Source of the DNA: CAUYUA01 sp963575675
GTDB lineage: Bacteria; Pseudomonadota; Alphaproteobacteria; Azospirillales; Azospirillaceae
Length of the DNA stretch: 45,125 nucleotides
Reading direction: 5' to 3'
Assembly (NCBI GenBank): GCA_963575675.1
Contig: CAUYUA010000199.1
Coordinates: 1-45,125, forward strand
How positions within the stretch are numbered: the first letter of the stretch is position 1; each line of letters begins with the position of its first letter. The position numbers and the translations under genes were made by a program. Below the pieces are notes generated by a model. It was given only the letters and a program-made list of their open reading frames with translations. It did not search any database and was not told the origin of the DNA. Below are positions 8,301-16,830 of the stretch, piece after piece.

Positions 8301-9370
8301 TGCGACCCTGTTCGGCATCTCATCGTTTGTTTAGCTATTAGATAGGAAATTCGAAAACCGAGTCAATGGAGACTCTTTCTATTTCGTAAGGTAATTGCAT
8401 TATGAAATTAAGAATGATCAGGAATATAGTTCCCAGACTTTTAAGTTTTATGCAAAAAGCGAGGGCGTGCGTCAATCGTTCGTTTTGTTGGTGTAATTCA
8501 GTGAGGCATGAAAATTCTTTCACCTTGACATGCGCTTAGAGAATATGCCTTCATCATGAAAGAAGTCACCACCGGATAAAGCCGTCTGTCTTAAAGTCAT
8601 CTTTGATCCTAAATCAGGATCGCAAGCGCATCTGAAAAAACGCGAGGCAGAAAACTGGCAAGCAATGAGCTGTTTGAGTTCGAAGCGTCATGAATTTCTC
8701 TTGTTCGAATCGGCTTTTTTCTTGCAACGCAAAAGAATGATTGTGCGTTGCGGTGCCCATGGCGCAAGAATTCCTTGTTGTTTTTCGTCTATCGTTTGAG
8801 TGATGACATAGGGGGTGGAGCAAACGCCATAACAATCAAGGTAATTTGATTGTTGTTTCGGTTTTTCTGTTTGGTGAAATAAAAAAAATTTAAAAAGACC
8901 GGCAATCAAAAGAAGCTGGTTTTCGAGGGAGGATGTGTTTTGCAGACTAGAGTGGAACGGGTTTTTTGTAATAATCCCGAAAATATCGATGCAACCTCAT
9001 GGTTATTTGTTTTCGGAGTCGGAAAACCGCGACCCTTCTAGGGCTGTTTGAAAGGCTGTTCATAAAATTCATTTGTGATTTTAAGCGATCTCGTCTTGGT
9101 CGGAAGATCATTCGTCGAATCAAATCCCTTATCTGTGTTTTTGTATTCTTAAGAGGGATTCGACTTTGATCTTCGATGGACGGAGTGGGTCGAAGGTTGC
9201 TGAAGTCATGGATGTGTTTTGAGACAGGTTTCAGAAACAATAACAAAATTAATAACAAAATCGTTGAAATGCGGTGTTTGTTCTGCGTTTTGCGTGGTTT
9301 TGCGCATGGTTTGCGTAGAAACATTCGAAAACACTGAAGAAACGCCGTAAGGAAACCCAAGGAGAGGCGT
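8301..9370. other. Long gene-free stretch upstream of the hydrogenase island
   Basis: About 1.07 kb with no convincing gene. Short frames on the minus strand lack ribosome binding sites and family resemblance. The sequence is AT-rich. A 9-bp inverted repeat, AACAATCAA (8831-8839) with TTGATTGTT (8846-8854) around a 6-base spacer, is followed by a T-rich stretch and could be an operator or hairpin. The promoter of the hydrogenase operon should be here; no clear FNR or sigma-54 site was found by eye. Confidence 0.5.
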
Positions 9371-9757
9371 ATGGCCAAGATTCTAATGATCGACGATGAC
9401 CCGGATGTAACAGATGCCGGGAAAATGGTTCTAGAAAGACATGGACACACAGTAACTGTGGCCAACAATGTTGAAAGTGGAGCAGAGGCGATTCAAGCTT
9501 CGCCGCCGGATTTATTGATTCTTGACATTATGATGGAGAATCCGGACGACGGCATTGTTTTTGCGCGTCGATTGCGCAAAGAAGGGCGACGTTTTCCAAT
9601 CATCGCTCTGTCAAGCATCGGAAAAGTCACGGGGCGCGATTACGACAAAGACGACGAATATTTGCCGGTGGATGACTTTGTAAATAAACCTGTTTATCCG
9701 GCGATTCTGGTGGAGAAAGTCGCTCGGCTGCTTGCGAATGTTGGGAAGGACGCTTGA
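9371..9757 (+). CDS. Stand-alone response regulator receiver (CheY-like)
   Basis: A 128-residue single receiver domain with no output domain. The acidic pocket is D8-D10, the phospho-acceptor D52 (LLILDIMM), the switch serine S81 (IALSS) and the conserved lysine K106 (FVNKPV). GGAGAGG lies just before the ATG. It is the first gene of the hydrogenase island and its TGA (9755-9757) is two bases before the ATG of the NADH-binding subunit, so the two are translationally coupled. The histidine kinase at 13575 is the obvious partner, by location. With no DNA-binding domain it must act by protein contact or pass the phosphate on. Confidence 0.85.
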   Translation: MAKILMIDDDPDVTDAGKMVLERHGHTVTVANNVESGAEAIQASPPDLLILDIMMENPDDGIVFARRLRKEGRRFPIIALSSIGKVTGRDYDKDDEYLPVDDFVNKPVYPAILVEKVARLLANVGKDA

Positions 9758-9759
9758 TC

Positions 9760-11469
9760 ATGCTTTTGACCGAACAAGACAAAGAGAAAAAACTGATCTC
9801 GGAATTGGCGGCGCAGCACAATTATCAGAGTTCAGCATTAATCCCAATTCTTCAGGCCGTGCAAACACAATCCGGCTATGGGTACGTGTCGCAGTTTGCT
9901 ATGCAGCATGTTGCCGATTTATTGGGTGTTCACGCTAGCGAAGTCTACAGCGTCGCTACATTTTATCATTTTATTAACACCAAGCCTAAAGGCAAATTCA
10001 TCATTCGTCTTAGTCGCGACATGCCTTCTATTATGAAAGGCGCCAAAACCGTTGCGCGGCAGTTGGAAAACGATCTCGGCATTCGCTTTGGCGAGACGAC
10101 GCCCGACGGCATGTTCACTCTGGAGTGGACGAGCTGCATCGGCATGAACTATCAAGCGCCGGCAATGATGATCAACAATGAAGTGTTTTCAAACCTTACA
10201 GCGCAACGCGCTCATTTGATCATTGAGGACTGTCTGCAAGAATTCCGATCACACCGTCCCACCATCGGAAAAATTAGCGACACCTTCACCAACAAGCTCA
10301 CTTATTCCGAGCACAAAGCAAATGATGGTCTACGCAAGGCTCTGGAGATGAGCCACAGCGAAGTCATCGGCGAAGTAAGCGACTCCGGCATTCGCGGACG
10401 CGGCGGCGCAGGATTCCCCGTTGGATCGAAATGGAATCTTGCCGCTGCCGCTAAGGGCGCCACTAAATATATTGTGTGCAATGCAGACGAAGGCGAGCCC
10501 GGAACCTTCAAAGACCGCATCATTCTTTCTGAATACACTGATTTGGTGTTCGAAGGAATGACGATTGCCGCCTATGCCGTGGGAGCAAATGAAGGCGTTA
10601 TTTACCTTCGCGCAGAATACACATTCTTAAAACATCAATTGGAAACGACGATAGAGGCGCGTCGTAAAGAGAACTTGCTGGGACAAAACATCCTTGGAAA
10701 GGAAGGATTCAATTTCGACATTCGAATCCGCATGGGCGCAGGAGCCTATGTGTGTGGTGAAGAAACTGCACTGATTGAATCCTTGGAAGGGCATAGGGGA
10801 GAGCCGAGAAATCGTCCTCCGTATCCTGTCAACACCGGGTTCAACAATATGCCGACTGTAGTCAACAATGTCGAAACCTTGGCTTCGATATGCTGTATTT
10901 TGGCTCGCGGCTCTAAATGGTTCTCAAGCATCGGCACGCCTAAATCCAAGGGATTTAAACTATTCAGCGTCTCGGGCGATTGCAAAAAGCCCGGAGTCTA
11001 TGAGTGGCCGTGGGGAATCACCATTCAGCAATTGTTGGAAAATGTCGGAGGACTCGGCGCTAAAGCCGTGCAAGTTGGTGGTTATACAGGACAATTGGTT
11101 CCTGCGTCTCATTTTAATCGAGTTCTGGGATATGAAGATTTAGGGATCGGAGGTTCGATTATTGTCTATGGTCAAGAGCGCGATATGTTGGAAATCGCCG
11201 AGAATTACTTTGAATTCTTTGTCGATGAATCATGTGGACAGTGTACACCTTGCCGTGACGGCAACGTAAAATTGTTGGAGGGAGTGCGTTTGCTGCGACA
11301 AGGCAAGTGCTCCACGCGATACCTTAATGAGCTGATTGATTTGTGTGAAACCATACAATTGGCTTCAAAGTGTGGGCTGGGGCAGTTGAGTCCTAACGTG
11401 CTTATTGCAATCAATGAGTATTTCCGTGATGAAATCATGGCGCGCCCGGTGGTAGGCCAAATCCAATAA
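9760..11469 (+). CDS. Fused NuoE-NuoF (HoxF-like) NADH-binding hydrogenase subunit
   Basis: A 569-residue fusion. Residues 1-165 are a NuoE domain: the helical part (IPILQAVQTQSGYGYVS, SVATFYHFIN) and the thioredoxin-like part (TPDGMFTLEWTSCIG). Residues 190-569 are NuoF: the FMN/NADH site (RGRGGAGFP at 212-220, CNADEGEPGTFKDR at 240-253, GAYVCGEETALI) and an intact [4Fe-4S] motif (SCGQCTPC at 491-498, plus C538). It should pass electrons between NADH and HydA. The NuoE part aligns S85, S90, C126 and N130 with the four [2Fe-2S] cysteines, so its cluster is almost certainly missing. Unlike T. maritima HydB it has no extra ferredoxin domains. HoxF of NAD-reducing [NiFe] hydrogenases is also a NuoE-NuoF fusion. 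HydA follows after 33 bp. Confidence 0.87.
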   Translation: MLLTEQDKEKKLISELAAQHNYQSSALIPILQAVQTQSGYGYVSQFAMQHVADLLGVHASEVYSVATFYHFINTKPKGKFIIRLSRDMPSIMKGAKTVARQLENDLGIRFGETTPDGMFTLEWTSCIGMNYQAPAMMINNEVFSNLTAQRAHLIIEDCLQEFRSHRPTIGKISDTFTNKLTYSEHKANDGLRKALEMSHSEVIGEVSDSGIRGRGGAGFPVGSKWNLAAAAKGATKYIVCNADEGEPGTFKDRIILSEYTDLVFEGMTIAAYAVGANEGVIYLRAEYTFLKHQLETTIEARRKENLLGQNILGKEGFNFDIRIRMGAGAYVCGEETALIESLEGHRGEPRNRPPYPVNTGFNNMPTVVNNVETLASICCILARGSKWFSSIGTPKSKGFKLFSVSGDCKKPGVYEWPWGITIQQLLENVGGLGAKAVQVGGYTGQLVPASHFNRVLGYEDLGIGGSIIVYGQERDMLEIAENYFEFFVDESCGQCTPCRDGNVKLLEGVRLLRQGKCSTRYLNELIDLCETIQLASKCGLGQLSPNVLIAINEYFRDEIMARPVVGQIQ

Positions 11470-11502
11470 ATCCACCAAAAATAATAATCGGAGGAACTGC
11501 TC

Positions 11503-13431
11503 ATGTGCAATAAATCATTAAGCGCAGATTCGGCGGGGCGCGCGCCTCTGAGCGAACGCGCTCATCGAATCGATGTTGAAGCCAGTGATGCTATTGGCTC
11601 CACCACCACCGTTAATATCGATGGCGTCGATGTAAAAGTACCGTTGGGAACTACAATTTTAAATGCCGCGCGTAAAATCGGTGTCCGCATTCCAACATTG
11701 TGCCACCACGACGATCTTTGCGTTGCCGGCGTGTGTCGTATGTGCGTAGTACACGTTGAAGGATTTCGGACTCTGCAAGCGGCGTGTGCTTATCCCATTA
11801 CTCAGCCAACTAAGGTCAATACGGCGACGCCGGCTGTGCGCAAGGCGCGACGCCATATCCTCGATTTGCACTTGGCAAATCACTATGGCGAGTGTTACAC
11901 CTGCAAACGCAACAACAATTGCGAGTTGCAGTCTTTAGCGAAAGAATACGGAGTCGATTATTTCCGTTTTGGGCATCCCAAAGAACCAAGATACGAAATC
12001 GATCATAGCAGCAGCTCCATTGTTCGCGACATGAACAAATGTGTGTTGTGTCGTCGCTGTGTGCGCACATGTAATGACTTGCAAGAAGTCGGGTGTTTGA
12101 CCGTAGAAGGACGCGGAGCGGATTCTCAGATTACAACTTTCGCCGATAAGCCGTTGGCTTCGGTGGTGTGTATTAATTGTGGCCAGTGCATCAATCGTTG
12201 TCCGACGGGGGCGCTCAGTGAGCAAGACCAAACGGACGATGTTTGGCGAATGCTTGACGATCCCAGCAAACATGTGGTGATTCAGACGGCGCCGGCTCCG
12301 CGCGCTTCAATCGGAGAGTGCTTCGGTTTGGAACCCGGCACGCCGGTTACCTTCCAAATGAACACGGCATTGCGTCGCATTGGCTTTAACGCGGTTTTTG
12401 ATGCAAACTACACTGCCGACCTTACAATTATCGAAGAGGGAACTGAGTTAATCATTCGCCTTTATAAGGCTCTGGTTAACAAGGATCCATCAGCGGTTGT
12501 TCCGCAATTCACGAGCTGCTCGCCGGGATGGATTAAGTATCTTGAGCATTTCTACCCAGAGATGATTCCAAATCTCTCCTCGGCCAAAAGCCCGCAACAA
12601 ATGTTTGGCGCTCTGATAAAAACTTACTACGCCCAAAAGAAAGGAATTGATCCCAAGGATATTGTTGTCGTAGCGTTGATGCCATGCGCAGCCAAGAAGT
12701 TCGAGTGTAATCGCCCGGAAATGTGCGACAGTGGATACAAAGACGTTGACTTCGGTTTGACTGCGCGTGAATTGGCAAAAATGGTGACAGAGGCGGGAAT
12801 TGACTTGCCGAAATTACCAAAATCTGACTTTGACGACCCGTTCGGCACAGCCACGGGCTCTGGCGTGATCTTTGGAGCGACCGGCGGCGTTATGGAAGCG
12901 GCACTGCGCACGGTAATCGAGTTGGTTACCGGCAAAAAGGTTGAAAACTTCTACGAGCACGCCAACATTATTCCTGTGCGTGGATTTGAAGGCGTGCGTC
13001 TGGCTGAAATCAACATTACGGAAGTTGGCCCGGTTCCGGACTTGATCAAACATTTGGTTCCGAATTGGGATTGGCTAAAAGGCGCTACTTTGAAGGTTGG
13101 TGTTGCGCACGGCACAGCCAATGCGCGAAGAGTGGTTGAGGATATCAAAGCGGGTGGCCCATTTAGTCAATGCCACTTTATCGAATTCATGGGATGTCCA
13201 GGGGGATGCCTGGGGGGCGGCGGACAACCGATTCCGACCAGCGCAGCCATTCGAGCAAAACGAGCGCAGGCAATCTATGCGGAAGATGCGGGATATAACG
13301 TGCGCAAGTCTCACGAGAATCCGGCCGTGCTGAAACTCTATGAAGAGTTTTTGGTGGATGGTCCATGTGGCGGCAAGTCGCATCATTTGTTGCATACACA
13401 CTACACGCCTCGCGGGAAATTTATCGCGTAA
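11503..13431 (+). CDS. hydA: [FeFe]-hydrogenase catalytic subunit
   Basis: A 642-residue enzyme that interconverts protons and H2. After a ~35-residue extension come a plant-type [2Fe-2S] domain (C67, C78, C81, C95), the His-Cys3 [4Fe-4S] site (H127, C131, C134, C140), two ferredoxin clusters (CVLCRRCVRTC at 180-190, CINCGQCINRC at 223-233) and the H-cluster domain. L2 is MPCAAKKFE (C395) and L3 EFMGCPGGCLGGGG (C565, C569), both canonical. L1 is TSCSPGW (337-343) where most group A enzymes have TSCCPGW. The protein ends after the H-domain, so it is an M3-type enzyme. GGAGGA precedes the ATG at 11503. The upstream NuoEF fusion is the expected electron partner. Confidence 0.95.
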   Translation: MCNKSLSADSAGRAPLSERAHRIDVEASDAIGSTTTVNIDGVDVKVPLGTTILNAARKIGVRIPTLCHHDDLCVAGVCRMCVVHVEGFRTLQAACAYPITQPTKVNTATPAVRKARRHILDLHLANHYGECYTCKRNNNCELQSLAKEYGVDYFRFGHPKEPRYEIDHSSSSIVRDMNKCVLCRRCVRTCNDLQEVGCLTVEGRGADSQITTFADKPLASVVCINCGQCINRCPTGALSEQDQTDDVWRMLDDPSKHVVIQTAPAPRASIGECFGLEPGTPVTFQMNTALRRIGFNAVFDANYTADLTIIEEGTELIIRLYKALVNKDPSAVVPQFTSCSPGWIKYLEHFYPEMIPNLSSAKSPQQMFGALIKTYYAQKKGIDPKDIVVVALMPCAAKKFECNRPEMCDSGYKDVDFGLTARELAKMVTEAGIDLPKLPKSDFDDPFGTATGSGVIFGATGGVMEAALRTVIELVTGKKVENFYEHANIIPVRGFEGVRLAEINITEVGPVPDLIKHLVPNWDWLKGATLKVGVAHGTANARRVVEDIKAGGPFSQCHFIEFMGCPGGCLGGGGQPIPTSAAIRAKRAQAIYAEDAGYNVRKSHENPAVLKLYEEFLVDGPCGGKSHHLLHTHYTPRGKFIA

Positions 13432-13461
13432 TTTCTCAATGCGAGAAAGTAACGTAGAATA

Positions 13462-13548
13462 AGGTGATTGCCTTTTGTGGTAATTATGAGAATAAAGAGG
13501 GAGGGAATGCGTCTTCCCTCTTTAGTTCTATAGTAAAGGCAATCACCT
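13462..13548. promoter_or_regulatory. Nested inverted repeat between hydA and the sensor kinase
   Basis: An outer 14-bp perfect stem, AGGTGATTGCCTTT (13462-13475) with AAAGGCAATCACCT (13535-13548), encloses an inner 9-bp hairpin, AAAGAGGGA (13494-13502) with TCCCTCTTT (13515-13523). The kinase's AAGGAG and start follow within 27 bp. The inner hairpin could be a terminator of hydA mRNA; the outer arms could be an RNA structure or paired binding sites. Confidence 0.7.
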
Positions 13549-13574
13549 CCCGCAAATAAAAGGAGTGTGCGTCG

Positions 13575-15275
13575 ATGGGAGCGTCTGAAACATGGCTGAC
13601 CGGGTTAATTCACGGACTTCCGGTTCCAACCTTTGTTCTTGACGCTGAACATCGTGTGATGCGCTGGAATCACGCATGTGAAGTATTAACAGGCGCTTTG
13701 GCTGTGGACATGCTGGGAACGAAGGAGCCCTGGCGAGCATTCTATACGGAGCCGCGTCTGATTTTGGCAAACTTGGTTTTAAATAGCGCAAATGAAACAG
13801 AAATTAAAAAGTTATACGGAGATAAATTCCGTCCGTCTTCACTGATTAAAGGCGCATGGGAGGCTGAGGACTATATCGTTGGCTGTCCTGGAGGTCCGCG
13901 TTGGTTGTTGTTTACTGCCGCTCCATTGTTTGACGAAAGTGGAAAAATGGCAGGTGTCGTGGAGACATTGCGCGATATTACCGAACGAAAAAACGCAATG
14001 ATTTCCTCCCGTCTTTACGAACATGTTGTAAGTCCAGTTGAATTTGAAATTATTCGTGAAGTCAATCGCTTTGTTTCAGCGGCGAACTCAATTGAACAAT
14101 TGGTTGATTTTGTTTTTGAAAGAATTTCTCAATGCGTCCCATGCGATCGAATCGGCATCGCGTTTATTGAAGAAAAAGGACGGCGTTTGGTTGCTTACTA
14201 TGCTGTGGCTCGTTATGAGACGTTGTATTTAAAAAAAGGATTCTCTCAAGACATTGCCGGAAGCACGCTTGAATCTGTAATTCGTCAAGGTCAACCAAGG
14301 ATTATCAATGATTTGAGCGCCTATTTAGAACTTCATCCTAAAAGCGTTTCAACTTCTTTGATGTTACGCGAAGGCGTGTGTGCGTCTTTGACATGCCCAC
14401 TTATCGTTGATGATCGTCCAATCGGCGTCTTGTTTTTCAGCGCATGTGAGCCCAACGTTTATGCCGAACACCATGCGCGTCTGCAATGGGCGATTGCGGA
14501 GCGTTTGTCGCAAGTCGCTGAAAAAGCCTATCGTATTGAGCAATTGGAGAACATAAACCGCGCTTATCATGAAGTAATGGGATTTGTCGCACATGAACTA
14601 AAGAATCCCGTGGCCTCTATGGTGACCAATGCGCGACTGCTTGCTGACGGCTATTTAGGAGATATTACGCCTCAGCAACGTCAGAAAATTGAACGTATTG
14701 CATTCAATGGACAACATTTAATTGGGTTTGTCGAAACCTATCTTGACCTTGCCAAGGTAGAAAACGCGGAGCAAGCGCCAACATTGGAAGAGGTCGAAGA
14801 TGTTGTCGCCGAATCTGTTGAGCCTGCAATTGATTTATTGGAAAATCAAGCGAATTCTCGACGTATGACGCTGGAAATAAATCTTCCTAAAAATGCATGT
14901 CGAATACGTTGTAGTTCTGAATTGTTAAGAATTGTTATGGTTAATCTTATAGGGAATGCAATTAAGTACGGTAAAGAATGTGGGCTTATTCGCGTTTCTG
15001 TGCATGAAGATGAAAGTGATCTCGAATTTTCAGTTTGGAATGAAGGATATGGATTTCCCCCGGAAAAGCGTGGTGATCTCTTCAGGCGTTTTTCGCGGCA
15101 AAATACGCATGATCTCATTCGTAAGAAGGGAACAGGTCTTGGACTATACACCTGTTGGAAGATCGTTCAGATGCATGAAGGGCGCATTTGGGCGGAGTCG
15201 GAATTAGGAGCGTGGGCCAGTTTTACGTTCCGCATTCCCAAAGAAGCAAAAACGATCGTTTGTGAAGCAAAGTGA
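13575..15275 (+). CDS. PAS-GAF sensor histidine kinase
   Basis: A 566-residue cytoplasmic kinase without membrane segments. Residues ~8-140 are a PAS domain with a closing PAC stretch (GVVETLRDITERK); ~160-320 are a GAF domain (CVPCDRIGIAFIE, GVCASLTCPLI); the phospho-acceptor is H340 (GFVAHELKNP), with the ATPase N-box at N461 (NLIGNAIKYG), and GTGLGLYTC at 519-527. It lies between hydA and hydG and likely pairs with the stand-alone receiver at 9371. A PAS-GAF module could sense redox state, a small molecule or a haem/flavin, but the ligand cannot be told; C187 and C190 in the GAF domain are candidate redox residues. AAGGAG precedes the ATG. Confidence 0.88.
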   Translation: MGASETWLTGLIHGLPVPTFVLDAEHRVMRWNHACEVLTGALAVDMLGTKEPWRAFYTEPRLILANLVLNSANETEIKKLYGDKFRPSSLIKGAWEAEDYIVGCPGGPRWLLFTAAPLFDESGKMAGVVETLRDITERKNAMISSRLYEHVVSPVEFEIIREVNRFVSAANSIEQLVDFVFERISQCVPCDRIGIAFIEEKGRRLVAYYAVARYETLYLKKGFSQDIAGSTLESVIRQGQPRIINDLSAYLELHPKSVSTSLMLREGVCASLTCPLIVDDRPIGVLFFSACEPNVYAEHHARLQWAIAERLSQVAEKAYRIEQLENINRAYHEVMGFVAHELKNPVASMVTNARLLADGYLGDITPQQRQKIERIAFNGQHLIGFVETYLDLAKVENAEQAPTLEEVEDVVAESVEPAIDLLENQANSRRMTLEINLPKNACRIRCSSELLRIVMVNLIGNAIKYGKECGLIRVSVHEDESDLEFSVWNEGYGFPPEKRGDLFRRFSRQNTHDLIRKKGTGLGLYTCWKIVQMHEGRIWAESELGAWASFTFRIPKEAKTIVCEAK

Positions 15276-15313
15276 CGACGTTTGAATGATGCGCCTTTAA
15301 TGCGAGGTGGGCC

Positions 15314-16708
15314 ATGAACGAAAAAACTGTATTCGATATCGACGAGGCCTCAATTTGGAGTAGTCTTGCCGCAGCCGCTCAGCCAGAAATTGGTCGAGTT
15401 CGCGAGATTCTCGCCAAAGCGCGTCTTTTGCAAGGAATCTCCGTAGACGAAATCGCCGTTCTTATGTCGGTGACGGATGTTGATCTTACGGCTGAAATGT
15501 TTGAAACGGCTCGGTATGTAAAAGACACAATTTATGGAAAGCGTCTGGTGCTGTTTGCGCCGCTCTATATTTCAAATTTGTGCGCCAATGAATGTGTTTA
15601 TTGTGCTTTCCGAGCAAAAAATCTTGAGGTTCGACGTCGGTCTTTGTCTCAAGAAGAGATTGCTCGTGAAACTCGAATTTTGATAGATCAAGGACATAAA
15701 CGAGTTTTGCTGGTGGCTGGCGAAAGCTATCCTGAGCAAGGATTCCAATTTGTTCTTGACGCCATTCAAACTATCTATTCCGTTAAGAATGGAAACGGAG
15801 AAATTCGTAGAGTTAATGTCAATATAGCTCCATTATCCACAGAAGAGTTTTCTCTTCTTAAGCAATCTCATATCGGAACGTATCAACTTTTTCAAGAAAC
15901 ATATCACCGTGAATCTTATAAGAAAGTACATCTTTCTGGAAAAAAAGCCAATTACCATTGGCGTCTTTCGGCAATAGACCGCGCTATGGTTGCAGGTATT
16001 GATGATTGTGGAATTGGCGTCTTGTTCGGATTATTTGATTGGCGTTTCGAAGTTTTGGCGCTGATGCAGCATGTGCGTCATTTGGAAGCGGCCTTTGGTG
16101 TTGGGCCACACACAATTAGTGTGCCGCGTTTGGAGCCTGCAACCGGATCCGATCTTGCCGAGGATCCTCCCCATCCTGTAAGCGATGTTGATTTCCGTAA
16201 AATTGTTGCGATTTTGCGTATGGCGGTTCCTTATACCGGAATGATTATGTCTACGCGTGAAACTCCTGAAATGAGGCGTGAAACTTTTGCGCTCGGTGTC
16301 TCTCAGATTTCTGCGGGGAGTCGCACCAACCCCGGAGGATATGCTGAAAGTGCGCGAGATGATATGAGCCAGTTCTCTTTAGGAGATCATCGTTCTCTTG
16401 ATGAAGTGATTTGCGATGTAACAAAATTGGGGTATGTTCCATCATTTTGCACTGGCTGCTATCGTTTAGGGCGAACTGGCGCTGATTTTATGGATTTGGC
16501 GCGTCCGGGGGATATTAAAGAGCATTGTGATCCAAATGCCGCTTCCACCTTTCAGGAGTATTTGGAAGACTATGGCACGGATGCGTCGCGGCAGGTTGGA
16601 GAGAAAGCAATCGAAACATTTATTAATGCAATGGATGCAGATTCTGAGCGTCGCTCTCGAATCATGGTCGCGAAAGTAAAGCAGGGAAAACGTGATGTTT
16701 ACCGTTGA
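15314..16708 (+). CDS. hydG: [FeFe]-hydrogenase maturase HydG (tyrosine lyase)
   Basis: A 464-residue radical SAM enzyme that splits tyrosine to give CO and cyanide for the H-cluster [2Fe] unit. The radical SAM triad is CANECVYC (C90, C94, C97). The C-terminal auxiliary cluster, where the Fe(CO)2(CN) synthon forms, is held by CTGC (C379, C382) and a third cysteine at C405 (EHCDPN). Length and architecture match HydG rather than ThiH. It starts with ATG after the kinase, 38 bp away; GCGAGGTGG is the likely ribosome binding site. A hairpin lies downstream at 16755-16789. Confidence 0.95.
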   Translation: MNEKTVFDIDEASIWSSLAAAAQPEIGRVREILAKARLLQGISVDEIAVLMSVTDVDLTAEMFETARYVKDTIYGKRLVLFAPLYISNLCANECVYCAFRAKNLEVRRRSLSQEEIARETRILIDQGHKRVLLVAGESYPEQGFQFVLDAIQTIYSVKNGNGEIRRVNVNIAPLSTEEFSLLKQSHIGTYQLFQETYHRESYKKVHLSGKKANYHWRLSAIDRAMVAGIDDCGIGVLFGLFDWRFEVLALMQHVRHLEAAFGVGPHTISVPRLEPATGSDLAEDPPHPVSDVDFRKIVAILRMAVPYTGMIMSTRETPEMRRETFALGVSQISAGSRTNPGGYAESARDDMSQFSLGDHRSLDEVICDVTKLGYVPSFCTGCYRLGRTGADFMDLARPGDIKEHCDPNAASTFQEYLEDYGTDASRQVGEKAIETFINAMDADSERRSRIMVAKVKQGKRDVYR

Positions 16709-16718
16709 TAGAACGGTA
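16700..16718 (+). other. Hairpin overlapping the hydG stop codon
   Basis: A 7-bp perfect stem, TACCGTT with AACGGTA, around a 5-base loop; the hydG stop (16706-16708) is in it. A possible RNA stability element. No T-run of note follows. Confidence 0.4.
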
Positions 16719-16754
16719 TTTCTCTTGTAATAAAGAAATCATGAAGCCAGAACT

Positions 16755-16796
16755 ATGGCGTTAAAATTTTTCTCAAAAATATACGCCATTGTTTTG
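16755..16796 (+). terminator. Hairpin between hydG and the aspartase gene
   Basis: ATGGCGT (16755-16761) pairs with ACGCCAT (16783-16789), with an inner ATTTTT/AAAAAT stem, and is followed by TGTTTTGG. It resembles a weak intrinsic terminator or an attenuator that could lower expression of aspA-hydF-hydE relative to hydG. Confidence 0.5.
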
Positions 16797-16830
16797 GTTT
16801 GAATGATATATTGTGATTTTGGAGTTTTGG

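Noticed and set aside
8690..8720. TTCGAATC-like sequence resembling a tRNA T-arm
   Set aside because: The flanking bases do not pair and no acceptor, D or anticodon arms can be built around it.
9150..9180. TTGATCTTCGAT as an FNR site upstream of the hydrogenase island
   Set aside because: Only one half matches TTGATNNNNATCAA, so it is not convincing.
8947..9468. A 173-codon minus-strand frame before the receiver gene
   Set aside because: It overlaps the start of the receiver gene, has no ribosome binding site and an unstructured low-complexity sequence.
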